In this document: positions 9,253 to 17,986 of the stretch, piece after piece
How positions within the stretch are numbered: the stretch's first letter is position 1
How the letters are laid out: the number at the start of each line of letters is the position of its first letter
Assembly (NCBI GenBank): GCA_022562055.1
Contig: JADFQA010000001.1
Coordinates: forward strand, 62,001 to 126,000
Length of the DNA stretch: 64,000 nt
Direction: 5' to 3'
Origin: Acidobacteriota bacterium
GTDB taxonomy: Bacteria; Actinomycetota; Acidimicrobiia; Spongiisociales; UBA5794
Made by a program: the position numbers and the translations under genes
The notes under the pieces: model-generated
Told to the model about the DNA's origin: nothing
Seen by the model: only the letters and a program-made list of their open reading frames with translations
Database searches by the model: none

Positions 9253-10475
9253 TGGCGACAACGTTTGCGTACAAGGTACGCGACAAACAAGGACAACTTC
9301 GTACTGGCAAAATCGAGGGGCAAAGCCAAACGATGGTCGCCAAGGCCCTGCGCGAGAAGGGACTCACTCCGATCTCAATTGAGGCGGAAAAGTCCTCAGC
9401 GTTACAGATGGAAATCAAGATTCCGGGGCTTAGCAACAGAGTTCGCGCCAAGGACACGGTGCTGTTTTCTCGTCAGTTTGCAACGATGGTCAACTCGGGT
9501 TTGTCCTTGATCCGGGCACTCTCAGTGCTCGTCGACCAGACGACTTCGGCGGCTCTTGCGGACGTCATACGCCAAGTGCGCTCGGACGTCGAAAAGGGGA
9601 CCTCGTTGTCTCAGGCAATGGAACGGCACCCTAAAGTGTTTGGCGAGCTGTACGTCGCGATGATCAAGGCCGGTGAGATCGGCGGCATCCTGGACGAGAC
9701 GCTTGAACGTCTGGCTGACATGCTCGAGGCGAATCTCAACCTGCGCTCCAAGATCAAAGCCGCAATGGCTTATCCGCTCGTTGTCGGCATCCTGATTCTG
9801 TTTGTGACGACCGCCATGATCGTGTTTGTCGTGCCGATTTTCGCCACTATGTTTGAAGAGATGGGGAACGGTGCGTCGTTGCCTGCGCCGACACTTGCGT
9901 TGGTCGCTCTCTCCGACATTGTTACCGGCTATTGGTGGGCGATCATCCTGGGTGTCGTCGGCACCGTCGTCGGATTCCGCAAATGGAAGCGCACGGAGCG
10001 GGGCCGACTGATGTGGGACACCGTCAAGCTCAAACTTCCGGTGTTCGGTCAGCTCGCCCACAAAACATCGCTTTCACGATTCGCACGGACGTTTTCGGTG
10101 CTGAGCCGCACCGGCGTCCCGATACTGCAGGCCATTGACATTGTTGCGGCAACGTCCGGTAATCGAAAAATGGCGCTCGCTCTCGAGGACGTGAAAGCCG
10201 CGGTACGCAACGGCGAGTCGCTGGCGGAGCCGTTGAGCAGACACGATATCTTCCCACCGATGGTTGTTCAGATGATGACGGTTGGCGAGGAGACGGGTGC
10301 CCTCGACGAGATGCTCGCCAAGGTGTCGGACTTCTACGATCGCGAAGTTGACGACATGGTCAACGCCCTGACAAGCCTGATCGAGCCCTTGCTGATCATC
10401 GTGATGGGTGTCACCGTTGGTGGCATTCTCATTGCGCTCTATTTGCCGATCTTTAATCTCGCCAGCGTCGTATAG
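9252..10475 (+). CDS. pilC: type IV pilus inner-membrane platform protein PilC
   Basis: A 407-residue T2SSF-family protein with two repeated T2SSF cytoplasmic domains (about residues 70-195 and 275-400). Landmarks are FSRQFATMVNSGLSL in the first and FARTFSVLSRTGVPI in the second, with membrane helices near 170-195, 220-245 and 375-400. It couples the PilB/PilT motors to the growing pilus. ATG 9252 overlaps the last base of the pilT stop (TGATG), implying translational coupling. Two further start codons directly upstream would only add a Met. Order B-T-C is typical of actinobacterial pilus clusters. Confidence 0.95.
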   Translation: MATTFAYKVRDKQGQLRTGKIEGQSQTMVAKALREKGLTPISIEAEKSSALQMEIKIPGLSNRVRAKDTVLFSRQFATMVNSGLSLIRALSVLVDQTTSAALADVIRQVRSDVEKGTSLSQAMERHPKVFGELYVAMIKAGEIGGILDETLERLADMLEANLNLRSKIKAAMAYPLVVGILILFVTTAMIVFVVPIFATMFEEMGNGASLPAPTLALVALSDIVTGYWWAIILGVVGTVVGFRKWKRTERGRLMWDTVKLKLPVFGQLAHKTSLSRFARTFSVLSRTGVPILQAIDIVAATSGNRKMALALEDVKAAVRNGESLAEPLSRHDIFPPMVVQMMTVGEETGALDEMLAKVSDFYDREVDDMVNALTSLIEPLLIIVMGVTVGGILIALYLPIFNLASVV

Positions 10476-10662
10476 AGACTGCGCCCGTGCCGGATGAATT
10501 GCTGCGCGGCGCACGCCGTCGGCCGCATTGACCCGCTGGGTGTACTCGGCAGGCCCCGGTTGGACAAAACCGCTCAACTTTCGTGCGGATTATTCCGATA
10601 GAGACAGTGAGGCAGCCGCAACCGGCGGCCCGTTATTCCATTGTCTACATGGAGGTTCACAT

Positions 10663-11157
10663 ATGCGTTGGATGCGCGAGCGTCTCAACAAGGAAGAGGG
10701 TTTCACCCTCATCGAGCTGATGGTCGTAGTGCTCATTATTGCAATTCTCGTTGCTATTGCCATCCCGTCCTTCCTAGGTTTCCGGAGTCGTGCTCAGGAC
10801 CGTTCGGTTCAGGTGGATCTTCGGAACGTGCTTCTTGCTGAGAAGGGCTTTTTCATCGACAACGTGGCGTTCACCGCTACGGCGTCTGACTTGCAATCGT
10901 TCGAGCAGTCGATCACTCTTGACTCGGCCGGCCTGGTCGGTGTCGATGTCACCCTGGTCACCACAGCGAGCCCTGTTGGTGTCTGTCTGATCCGTATTAG
11001 CGACTCTGGCAACAGTTTCGCAATCTTCGAGGATTCGACAGCCTCCGGTGGAACGTTCTATCGGGCCACAGCGTCGGGTACGACATTGACCTGCCCAACA
11101 GCTACTGGCGCCGGCACGCCTACCGGCTGGCAGACAGGTAAATTCCCGGCCGCATAG
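10663..11157 (+). CDS. pilA: type IV pilin (class III signal peptide)
   Basis: The product is a 164-residue prepilin. The leader of about 14 residues is basic/acidic and ends at Gly, followed by FTLIELMVVVLIIAILVAIA, the classic cleavage site with Phe+1 to be methylated and the conserved Glu5. The rest is a globular Ser/Thr/Gly-rich head with two Cys (in GVCLIR and LTCPT) that could form a disulfide. I moved the start to ATG 10663, preceded by GGAGG at 10651-10655, rather than the upstream frame extension, because the leader then has normal length. The 187-nt gap after pilC and the strong terminator right after suggest separate, high expression. Confidence 0.95.
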   Translation: MRWMRERLNKEEGFTLIELMVVVLIIAILVAIAIPSFLGFRSRAQDRSVQVDLRNVLLAEKGFFIDNVAFTATASDLQSFEQSITLDSAGLVGVDVTLVTTASPVGVCLIRISDSGNSFAIFEDSTASGGTFYRATASGTTLTCPTATGAGTPTGWQTGKFPAA

Positions 11158-11176
11158 ACAACTCGATACCTATTTG

Positions 11177-11213
11177 AAAAAGGGTGGGACGGCACCGCCG
11201 TCCCACCCTTTTT
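11177..11213 (+). terminator. rho-independent terminator after the pilin gene
   Basis: A perfect 17-bp inverted repeat (arms 11177-11193 and 11197-11213, 3-nt loop), A-rich on the left and ending in five T on the right, lies 20 nt after the pilin stop. It can work in either orientation and separates pilA from pilD. Confidence 0.93.
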
Positions 11214-11285
11214 CATCGGCGCGGACGCCATGGCGAAACCACACCGACAGTTAGGGTGTAGCCGTCTAGCCAGAAATCTCTCTTG

Positions 11286-12065
11286 ATGTCAGACGAATTC
11301 GTTGTCTTTACGCTTATGGCCGTCCTCGGTCTCTCGGTCGGGTCGTTTCTCAACGTGGTCGCCTACAGGGTGCCTATCAAACGATCGGTGTTACGGCCTC
11401 GCTCGGCGTGTCCAGTATGTGCTGTCGAGATTTCCCCTCGCGACAACATCCCGGTCGTTTCCTGGTTGTTGCTCAAGGGTAAATGCCGGGCGTGTGGGGA
11501 CAAGATCTCTCCGCGCTACCTGTTCGTCGAAGCCGCTACGGCTGCGGCATTCACGATCACTACGGCTGTCGTGGGGCTCGAATGGGTTCTCCCGGCGTTT
11601 TTGTGGTTTGTCAGCGTGACGATCGTTCTGATTCTCACCGACATTGACCACAAGCTGATCCCGAACCGCATACTGTATCCGGGCATCGTTGTCGGGATGG
11701 TGCTGCTCGTCGCAGGTGGAATTGCCGATGGTGGAGCGACCGATGTTGGCCGGGCGATGCTTGGTGGTGCCGCGTATTTCATCGTGCTACTGGTCGTTGC
11801 ACTGGCTGCACCTACAGGGGGGTTCGGATTCGGCGATGTCAAACTTGCGATTTTGCTTGGGCTGTTCACCGGGTACTTGGGCTGGGGTCAGGTTGTGGTT
11901 GCTTTCTTCTTTGCGTTCCTCGCCGGGGGTGTGTTCTCAATGCTGCTGCTCGTCACCGGCATCAAGGGTCGTAAAGATGCGATTCCGTTTGGTCCGTACC
12001 TCGTGTTCGGGGCCTATCTTGCGATTGCCTGGGGTGATCAAATTCTCGATTGGTACCTCGCGTGA
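11286..12065 (+). CDS. pilD: prepilin leader peptidase / N-methyltransferase PilD
   Basis: This polytopic membrane aspartic protease (A24 family) cleaves prepilins after Gly and methylates the new N-terminus. The 259 residues contain the N-terminal GSFLNVVAYRVP motif, a zinc-type four-cysteine loop CPVC...CRAC (residues ~40-65), and the two catalytic Asp in LTDIDHKLIPNRI and GFGFGDVKL, spread over about seven hydrophobic helices. ATG 11286 is chosen over the in-frame TTG three bases earlier. It would process the pilin encoded just upstream. Confidence 0.95.
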   Translation: MSDEFVVFTLMAVLGLSVGSFLNVVAYRVPIKRSVLRPRSACPVCAVEISPRDNIPVVSWLLLKGKCRACGDKISPRYLFVEAATAAAFTITTAVVGLEWVLPAFLWFVSVTIVLILTDIDHKLIPNRILYPGIVVGMVLLVAGGIADGGATDVGRAMLGGAAYFIVLLVVALAAPTGGFGFGDVKLAILLGLFTGYLGWGQVVVAFFFAFLAGGVFSMLLLVTGIKGRKDAIPFGPYLVFGAYLAIAWGDQILDWYLA

Positions 12066-12202
12066 CCGCGATATTGCGCTGCAATCGGGTTCGGTTTGTG
12101 GCCTGGGTGGCGCGCTGTCTATGCTCGCTGCGGATGGGTAGTTAGTCCTCAACTCTGGGCCCGGACGGCTACCGGAGGTGGTATCGTCAACGTGGAGAAG
12201 AG

Positions 12203-13267
12203 ATGGCTGTCTCAATCGGTCTGGATATAGGCGGCGAAGCCGTCCGGGTCGCAGTTCTCGACACATCGAAATCCAAACGCACCCTGCGGCGCTTCGTGGA
12301 AATGCCGCTTCCGTCCGGTGCGGTGGTCGCCGGTGACATCCTCGACGAGGGAGCAGTGGGCGAGGTGATCGCGGCGCTGTGGAAGCGACACAAGTTGCCA
12401 CGCAAGGGAGTCGTTGTTGGTACCGCCAACCAACGCCTTGTGGTTCGCCAGGTCGATCTGCCCCAAATGGAAGAATCAGAACTCGCAGAGGCGCTGCCGT
12501 TCCAAGTTCAAGACTCGATTCCGATGGCGGTCGATGAGGCAGTTCTTGACTTCGTACCGTTGGAAGACTTTGTAACACCGTCGGGTGAGCCGATGATGTC
12601 GATACTTGTCGTTGCAGTACACCGCGAGGTGGTCGACACCCTCATGCGGGTCCTCGCGGTAGCGAAGATCACCCCAAAAGCCATTGACTTGCAGAGCTTC
12701 GGACTCGTGCGGGCCGTGTACGGCATGGCACCCGCCGTTGACAACCCTCTCCAGTTGATCGTCGACATAGGCGCAACGGTCACTCAAGTTGTTATCGCCA
12801 AAGGAGGCTCGGCACGGTTTGTCCGTCTTCTGCCGCGTGGTGGTGACGAGTTTACAAAGGTCCTTGAAGAGGCAATGAGCGTGGACACCGAACTCGCTCG
12901 CGAAACCAAAATGCGTGTAGGTGTCGACCCCGACGAAGAGCCGGGCACCGAAGATGAGGACTCCAATGCCCGCCAGATCCTGACACGGACCGGTGACCAA
13001 CTCATTGAGGAGGTTCGCGGGTCGGTGAACTTTTTCCGGTCACAGAACAACAACGAAGAGGTTGTCCGCCTCGTTGTAGCCGGCAACGGTGCCCGCATGC
13101 CCCACCTCGCCAACCGGCTGGCAGCCGCTTTGGGCATACCGCTCGAACCGGCACGGATTCTGGACCTCGTGAACGTTGGCCGTGTTGGCCTTTCGGACGA
13201 AGAAATGCAGGATGCGCAGCCGGTGTTACCGACAGCCATTGGTCTTAGTTTGTGGGGGGAGTTGTAA
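12203..13267 (+). CDS. pilM: type IV pilus assembly protein PilM (actin-like)
   Basis: A 354-residue actin/FtsA-fold cytoplasmic protein. The N-terminal phosphate-1 motif SIGLDIGGEAVRVAVLD, the LPQMEESELAEALPFQVQDSIP stretch, a second nucleotide motif IVDIGATVTQVVI and the late VVAGNGARMPHL adenosine motif are in the right order for PilM. It binds ATP and the N-terminus of PilN and links the motors to the alignment complex. It starts at ATG 12203 behind GGAGAAGAG. pilM-pilN-pilO and the following gene overlap end to end, so they form one translationally coupled unit. Confidence 0.95.
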   Translation: MAVSIGLDIGGEAVRVAVLDTSKSKRTLRRFVEMPLPSGAVVAGDILDEGAVGEVIAALWKRHKLPRKGVVVGTANQRLVVRQVDLPQMEESELAEALPFQVQDSIPMAVDEAVLDFVPLEDFVTPSGEPMMSILVVAVHREVVDTLMRVLAVAKITPKAIDLQSFGLVRAVYGMAPAVDNPLQLIVDIGATVTQVVIAKGGSARFVRLLPRGGDEFTKVLEEAMSVDTELARETKMRVGVDPDEEPGTEDEDSNARQILTRTGDQLIEEVRGSVNFFRSQNNNEEVVRLVVAGNGARMPHLANRLAAALGIPLEPARILDLVNVGRVGLSDEEMQDAQPVLPTAIGLSLWGEL

Positions 13268-13884
13268 TGCGGGCGATCAATCTGCTACCCCCAGAGTCGC
13301 TGCAAAAGCAGAAGGGTCAGCGAAAGCGCGCGTTATTGATTTTGCTCACAGTTGCGTACCTCGGGTTCCTTGGGCTGGTCACATCGGTCCTTGGGGGTCG
13401 AGTCGGGGAAATAGAGGACCGCAGAGACGCGCAAATCCAGTTGAACTCCAGCACCGAGTCCGAGATAGCTGTCTTGGCGCCGATGGATGATCTGTTCGGC
13501 GAGTACACCGTTCAAAGGGCAACACTCGAGACAATCCTGGCTCGCGATGTTTCATGGGGCAGGGTACTGAACGATCTGTCGAGAGTGATGCCCGACAGAA
13601 CCTGGCTGACGAGCTTCAACGGCACAGCCAACGTCGCGGCAACCACGCCGGGCCTCGGTTCGATCCAGATGAACGGAGTGGCGTTCGACTTCCCTGACGT
13701 TTCTGCGTGGCTGAGGGCGCTGGACGCTGACACCTTCCCCGCTGTCGACGGTACCTGGGTGTCGACCATCTCCACTGCGCTCCTAGGTGAAATCGAGATA
13801 CTCAACTACGTCAGCCAAACGGCGCTCACGGAAGCTGCGGATGCCGGGCGACGAGAAGACCGTATCCCTGAGGTGAACTCTTGA
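13267..13884 (+). CDS. pilN: type IV pilus assembly protein PilN
   Basis: A 205-residue bitopic protein beginning with the short cytoplasmic MRAINLLPPE, the PilM-binding INLLP motif, then a transmembrane helix (about residues 24-45), a short coiled segment and a ferredoxin-like periplasmic domain. The start at ATG 13267 (TAATG overlap with pilM, GGGGGAG upstream) places INLLP at the very N-terminus as in the family. With PilM and PilO it forms the inner-membrane alignment complex. Confidence 0.9.
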   Translation: MRAINLLPPESLQKQKGQRKRALLILLTVAYLGFLGLVTSVLGGRVGEIEDRRDAQIQLNSSTESEIAVLAPMDDLFGEYTVQRATLETILARDVSWGRVLNDLSRVMPDRTWLTSFNGTANVAATTPGLGSIQMNGVAFDFPDVSAWLRALDADTFPAVDGTWVSTISTALLGEIEILNYVSQTALTEAADAGRREDRIPEVNS

Positions 13885-14570
13885 AACGTTCCACTGTCGC
13901 ACTTGGGGTTCTTGGCTTTCTCTTTGTGACGTTGCTGTGGTGGACGTTCGTCATTGGCCCGCAGAACAGCGATGTCGACACCGCAAATCAAGAATTGCAA
14001 ACAGAAGAAGACCGGGCCTTCACCCTGCAGACCCGACTGGCTCAGCTTCGCGAAATCAAAGCGAACGAGGTGTCGTACCAGTTTGCCATCGGTGCCATGC
14101 AGTCTTCGATTCCTGTCGAACCCGACCACGCCACCTTCATCTCCGACATCAACCAGCTTGCAGACAGCACCGGAGTGCGTATCAGCGAAATCTCACTTGC
14201 CCCACCTGCGCAGACAGCTTTGGAGGTCGAAACGCCGGTGTTCGAGGTCGCCGTTTCGTTGTCAGTCACGGGACAGTATTTCGAAGTTCTCGGCTTTTTG
14301 TACGGTATCGAAGCCATGGACCGGTTGGTGCGGACCGACACGATTTCTCTGAGTCCCGGCGCTACACAGGATTCCGGCGACGCAGACGTCGATGGAGTGC
14401 CGGACGTTCCGGTGAACCAGCGAGCCGAAATCTCCGAGCTGAACGCGGAGTTAAGCCTGCGTCTCTTTACGCGGACCGGCGTGCTCATCGTTGTTGAAGA
14501 GCCTGCCGCTGGTGAAGACAGCGGAGACGATAGCGGAAACGCTCCACCAGAAGACGAGGTCGGCGAATGA
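13881..14570 (+). CDS. pilO: type IV pilus assembly protein PilO
   Basis: A 229-residue bitopic protein: an N-terminal helix (residues ~7-26), a coiled-coil stretch (about 30-65) and a ferredoxin-like domain, followed by a linker containing DSGDADVDGVPDVP and an acidic C-terminal tail (residues ~205-229) rich in Glu, Asp and Gly. PilO pairs with PilN. The start is TTG 13881, overlapping the pilN TGA by 4 nt with a GAGGTG motif upstream. The acidic tail and the Asp-rich insertion are not part of the canonical fold. Confidence 0.85.
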   Translation: MKRSTVALGVLGFLFVTLLWWTFVIGPQNSDVDTANQELQTEEDRAFTLQTRLAQLREIKANEVSYQFAIGAMQSSIPVEPDHATFISDINQLADSTGVRISEISLAPPAQTALEVETPVFEVAVSLSVTGQYFEVLGFLYGIEAMDRLVRTDTISLSPGATQDSGDADVDGVPDVPVNQRAEISELNAELSLRLFTRTGVLIVVEEPAAGEDSGDDSGNAPPEDEVGE

Positions 14571-15085
14571 GGTCCGGTAATCGCTACGTGGCAGCTCTTA
14601 CTGCTACGGCTGTCTTGCTCGGGGCTGGGGTCTTTGCCGGTTGGATGATGGTGTCATCCGGTGTGCTCGGTTCGGTCACTGTGCCTTCGGACAGCCCCTC
14701 GCGCCCGATTGTTGCTGCTGCGCGGGCACAGGCACAAGAAGCGCAACCGGTGAACGTAGTTTCGGGATCGTTCCAACTCTCGCAGCCTCGTGACCCGTTT
14801 CGACCTCTCGTCGGTCCTGGCTCTCGGGGTGGGATTCCGGGCGTCGGCGGGTCGGGAGACGGCGGGACATTCAACCCGGCGAACATCATTACGTTGCAGG
14901 CAGTCAACACGGTCGGCGGGGAATTGCAGGCAACGATCGTAGTGAATGGCACGACGTATGAGGTCGGTGTCGGTGACACGTTCGCCGGTTCATACAAAGT
15001 GGTCAGCCTCACCGCGACGTCGGGCGTCTTCATGTTCGGGGACACCGCGTTTGAGCTCTCTGTTGGACAACAGATTCTGAAATAA
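14567..15085 (+). CDS. PilP-like pilus assembly protein (position and motif based)
   Basis: A 172-residue protein with an N-terminal membrane anchor (about residues 9-30), a disordered Ala/Gln/Pro linker, the motif RDPFRPLVGP, a Gly-rich spacer, and a C-terminal beta domain (from NIITLQAVN) that resembles the PilP/GspC homology region. The RDPF motif and the slot after pilO support PilP-like. In diderm bacteria PilP docks onto the secretin PilQ; no secretin is encoded here, so in this presumably monoderm cell it may stabilise the PilMNO complex instead. The ATGA overlap with pilO indicates coupling. The exact family is uncertain. Confidence 0.6.
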   Translation: MRSGNRYVAALTATAVLLGAGVFAGWMMVSSGVLGSVTVPSDSPSRPIVAAARAQAQEAQPVNVVSGSFQLSQPRDPFRPLVGPGSRGGIPGVGGSGDGGTFNPANIITLQAVNTVGGELQATIVVNGTTYEVGVGDTFAGSYKVVSLTATSGVFMFGDTAFELSVGQQILK

Positions 15086-15115
15086 ACGATTCTCCGCTCT
15101 TGGGCGGAGCCCCAA

Positions 15116-15147
15116 GATGAGAGGGTTGCCGCCACGGCCCTCTCATC
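15116..15147 (+). terminator. terminator-like hairpin at the end of the pilM-O operon
   Basis: A perfect 10-bp inverted repeat (arms 15116-15125 and 15138-15147, 12-nt loop) sits 30 nt after the PilP-like stop, preceded by a smaller GC hairpin around 15091-15110. There is no T-run after it, so termination would be of the U-tract-poor type seen in GC-rich actinobacteria. Confidence 0.45.
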
Positions 15148-15180
15148 GTGATGTCTACCGGACTCAGTCAAACACGGAAA

Positions 15181-15209
15181 TTCCTGATTGGGGCGTGATG
15201 GCCTACTCT
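15181..15209 (+). promoter_or_regulatory. predicted leaderless-type promoter for aroC
   Basis: TTCCTG at 15181-15186, a 17-nt spacer and TACTCT at 15204-15209 lie 7 nt before the aroC ATG at 15217. No Shine-Dalgarno is visible between them. The -35 match is poor (3 of 6). Confidence 0.4.
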
Positions 15210-15216
15210 CACTGCC

Positions 15217-16365
15217 ATGTTTCGCTATTTGACAGCAGGGGAATCGCACGGACCGGGCCTTGTCGCCATTGTGGAGGGATTGCCATCGGGTTTAGAAGTC
15301 ACTGCGGAGGGGATTTCCACTGAACTGGCCAGACGTCGCCTAGGTTACGGGCGCGGCCAGAGGATGCTGATTGAAAAAGACGAACTCGAGATCCTCGGTG
15401 GAGTCCGGTTCGGAAAGACACTCGGTTCGCCGGTAGCCGTTCTTATCCGCAACACTGAATGGCCGAAATGGATGGACGAGATGTCGCCGGCACCGGGGGC
15501 GACAAAAAAACCACTGACCACACCGCGGCCCGGCCATGCTGATCTTGTAGGCATGATGAAGTACGACACGCACGATGCGCGCGATATCCTCGAACGGGCC
15601 TCCGCCCGCGAAACCGCCGCACGCACCGTCGTCGGCTACCTCGCAAAACAACTGCTACACACCGCGGGCGTGAGCGTGTTCAGCCACGTGGTCGCAATCG
15701 GCACGGTGATCTCGGATGCGCCAACCCCGACATTTCACGACCTCGATGCTATCGATGGATCACCGGTGCGAGTGTTCGACGCCGATGCTGAGGCTGCGAT
15801 GATCGCCGAGATCGAGAGTGCCAAAGCCGAGCGTGACACTCTCGGTGGAGTTGTGGAGGTTGTGGTCGAAGGTCTTCTACCCGGCATCGGCTCGCATGTA
15901 CACGGTGACCGCAGACTTGACGCCCGCCTCGGGGAAGCCCTCATGTCGATTCAGGCAATAAAAGCAGTCGAGGTCGGCGATGGGTTCGCAACCGCGGCGC
16001 GGCGGGGGTCACAAGCTCACGACGAGATCTACCGTGTCGATGGGCAGTTCACAAGACAGACGAATCGCGCTGGTGGTATCGAGGGTGGCATGTCGATTGG
16101 CGGTGTGCTGAGGGTCAGAGCGGCAATGAAACCAATATCCACAGTTATGCGCCCCCTCGACACCGTCAACGTCGTGACGAAGCAGGCCGAGAAGGCGTTC
16201 AGAGAACGCAGCGATGTCGTAGCTGTGCCGGCGGCCGGGATTGTCGCCGAACAGATGGTTGCTATCACTGTTGCCCAGGAGATGCAGCGCATGTTTGGCG
16301 GCTCAACAGTCGGCGACTTCGTCGCCGCTGTGGACCACTACCGCGCGCGTGTTGAGGCTTGGTGA
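15217..16365 (+). CDS. aroC: chorismate synthase
   Basis: It converts EPSP to chorismate using reduced FMN, the last step of the shikimate pathway. The 382-residue protein carries the three family signatures: GESHGPGLVAIVEGLPSG at the N-terminus, the RASARETAARTVVG segment (residues ~127-140) and RGSQAHDEIY, with EGGMSIG and the C-terminal KPISTVMRPLDTV. Length is typical. It heads the aroC-aroK-aroB group, which continues through an aminopeptidase and efp to nusB with small gaps or overlaps. Confidence 0.97.
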   Translation: MFRYLTAGESHGPGLVAIVEGLPSGLEVTAEGISTELARRRLGYGRGQRMLIEKDELEILGGVRFGKTLGSPVAVLIRNTEWPKWMDEMSPAPGATKKPLTTPRPGHADLVGMMKYDTHDARDILERASARETAARTVVGYLAKQLLHTAGVSVFSHVVAIGTVISDAPTPTFHDLDAIDGSPVRVFDADAEAAMIAEIESAKAERDTLGGVVEVVVEGLLPGIGSHVHGDRRLDARLGEALMSIQAIKAVEVGDGFATAARRGSQAHDEIYRVDGQFTRQTNRAGGIEGGMSIGGVLRVRAAMKPISTVMRPLDTVNVVTKQAEKAFRERSDVVAVPAAGIVAEQMVAITVAQEMQRMFGGSTVGDFVAAVDHYRARVEAW

Positions 16366-16402
16366 TGGTCGTGCGCAACCCGTGGCCGACAGCCTCCTCG
16401 CG

Positions 16403-16915
16403 ATGACCAGGCGCATCTGGCTGGTGGGGATGATGGGGGCGGGAAAGACGTCGGTCGCTTTTGCGCTTGCCGATCGTCTTGACGAGAAATGGGCGGACAG
16501 CGACGCGCTCATCGTGGAGCGTGCAGGGTTGTCGATCACCGAGATCTTCGAAGCGGAGGGTGAGTCTGGGTTCCGCGCCGTCGAAGAGGCTGTACTGGCT
16601 GAACTGGCGGTGTCCGATATCCCGATTATCGCAACCGGGGGAGGTGCAGTCACTTCCGGCAGGAACATCACGACCATGAGAGCTTCCGGCACCGTGGTGT
16701 GGTTGAGCGCGCCACCGGATGTCCTCGGTGCCAGGGTCGGAGCTGCGTCCGCACGGCCTTTGCTTGCAGAGGGCGTTACCGTTGCACAAATTGGGACGCT
16801 TCTTGAGATACGGCGCACCGCGTACGCGGCGGCGGCACACCTGACGCTTGAGACCGTAGGTGACGATATGTCCCGCGTCGTTGACAGATTGGAGGCGCTG
16901 TGGCTGACTTTGTAG
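16403..16915 (+). CDS. aroK: shikimate kinase
   Basis: It phosphorylates shikimate at O3 with ATP. In 170 residues it shows Walker A GMMGAGKTSVA (residues ~9-19), the shikimate-binding Asp of WADSDALIVERAG, the FRAVEEAVL segment, the GGGAV loop and a lid arginine in ASARPLL. The ATG at 16403 gives the normal short N-terminus before the P-loop; the longer upstream frame overlaps aroC and shows no homology. There are 37 nt between aroC and this start. Its end overlaps aroB by 16 nt. Confidence 0.95.
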   Translation: MTRRIWLVGMMGAGKTSVAFALADRLDEKWADSDALIVERAGLSITEIFEAEGESGFRAVEEAVLAELAVSDIPIIATGGGAVTSGRNITTMRASGTVVWLSAPPDVLGARVGAASARPLLAEGVTVAQIGTLLEIRRTAYAAAAHLTLETVGDDMSRVVDRLEALWLTL

Positions 16916-17964
16916 TCACTGACGAGCGCGGGGCGACCACCTCGACTATCACCGTGCTCGATGACGAAGACATCGAAACCATCGGCATGTGGGTTCTTCC
17001 GGGTGATCTGGTGGGTCAGCGTGTTGGCGTCATTGCGCAGCCACGAGTCGCTGACATCGTCGACTCGATCGTGGCGAACCTTACAAACCGCGGCGCAACG
17101 GTGGTGGTCATTGATGTCCCCGATCGCGACGCTGCCAAGACTCTGACCGTTGCTGAGATGTGCTATCTCAAGCTCAACGAACTCGGCATGACCCGTGACG
17201 ACACGGTCGTTGGCATCGGTGGCGGGTCAACAACGGACCTCGCTGGGTTTGTAGCCGCGACGTATCTTCGTGGCATACGGTGCGTGCTTGTGCCTACGAC
17301 CATGCTCGGGGCCGTGGATGCCGCAATCGGCGGCAAGACCGCTGTCAACGTCGGCGGTAAGAACCTTGTCGGTGTGTTCCATCATCCCGAACGCGTCGTG
17401 ATCAGCGCCGGCGTGATGCTTGATTTGCCAAGAGACATACTGCGAGAGGGCACTGCGGAGGCTGTGAAAGCAGGCTTCATCGCCGATCCTGAGCTGGTTG
17501 TTTTGTACGAGACCTTTGGACTCGAAGCAGATGTTCTCTCGGTGATCAAACGTGCAGTTGCGGTCAAGACGTCCGTGGTGTCAGCCGATTTTCGCGAAAC
17601 GGGTGTGCGCGGAATACTCAATTTCGGACACACCGTCGGACACGCCGTCGAGACGCTGTTGGGCTTGTCTCACGGGCACGCCGTCGCGGTAGGGATGGTG
17701 GCGGCCGCCCGTGCTTCGACTGTCGCCCTTGACTTCGCTGAGGAGGACCGTGTCGTCTCGTTGATCGCTGCACTCGGATTACCGGTGTCCGTTGATCGCG
17801 ATTTGGGTAGGTCCGACGTGCTCCGCCAGATGCAACTGGACAAGAAACGGGACCGCAGCGGGTTCAGGATGGCGTTGCTTACCCGCATCGGAGAGTGCAG
17901 GATGGCTTCCGTCGATGACGCTACCGTACACGCGGCACTGTCGGCGATTGGCATTGCCAACTGA
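16900..17964 (+). CDS. aroB: 3-dehydroquinate synthase
   Basis: It cyclises DAHP to 3-dehydroquinate with NAD+ and a divalent metal. The 354-residue protein has the NAD motif GIGGGSTTDLAGFVAATYLRG, the PTTMLGAVDAAIGGKTAVN block, the GGKNLVGVFHHP segment and metal ligands in EAVKAGF and in NFGHTVGHAVE...HGHAVAVGM. GTG start overlaps the aroK end. Normal length and complete motifs. Confidence 0.97.
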   Translation: MADFVVTDERGATTSTITVLDDEDIETIGMWVLPGDLVGQRVGVIAQPRVADIVDSIVANLTNRGATVVVIDVPDRDAAKTLTVAEMCYLKLNELGMTRDDTVVGIGGGSTTDLAGFVAATYLRGIRCVLVPTTMLGAVDAAIGGKTAVNVGGKNLVGVFHHPERVVISAGVMLDLPRDILREGTAEAVKAGFIADPELVVLYETFGLEADVLSVIKRAVAVKTSVVSADFRETGVRGILNFGHTVGHAVETLLGLSHGHAVAVGMVAAARASTVALDFAEEDRVVSLIAALGLPVSVDRDLGRSDVLRQMQLDKKRDRSGFRMALLTRIGECRMASVDDATVHAALSAIGIAN

Positions 17965-17986
17965 CCACGGACTGTACGAGGAACAT

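Noticed and set aside
10476-10662. Possible cyclic di-GMP riboswitch upstream of the pilin gene
   Set aside because: The gap has the right place and size, but the GEMM core motifs are not found.
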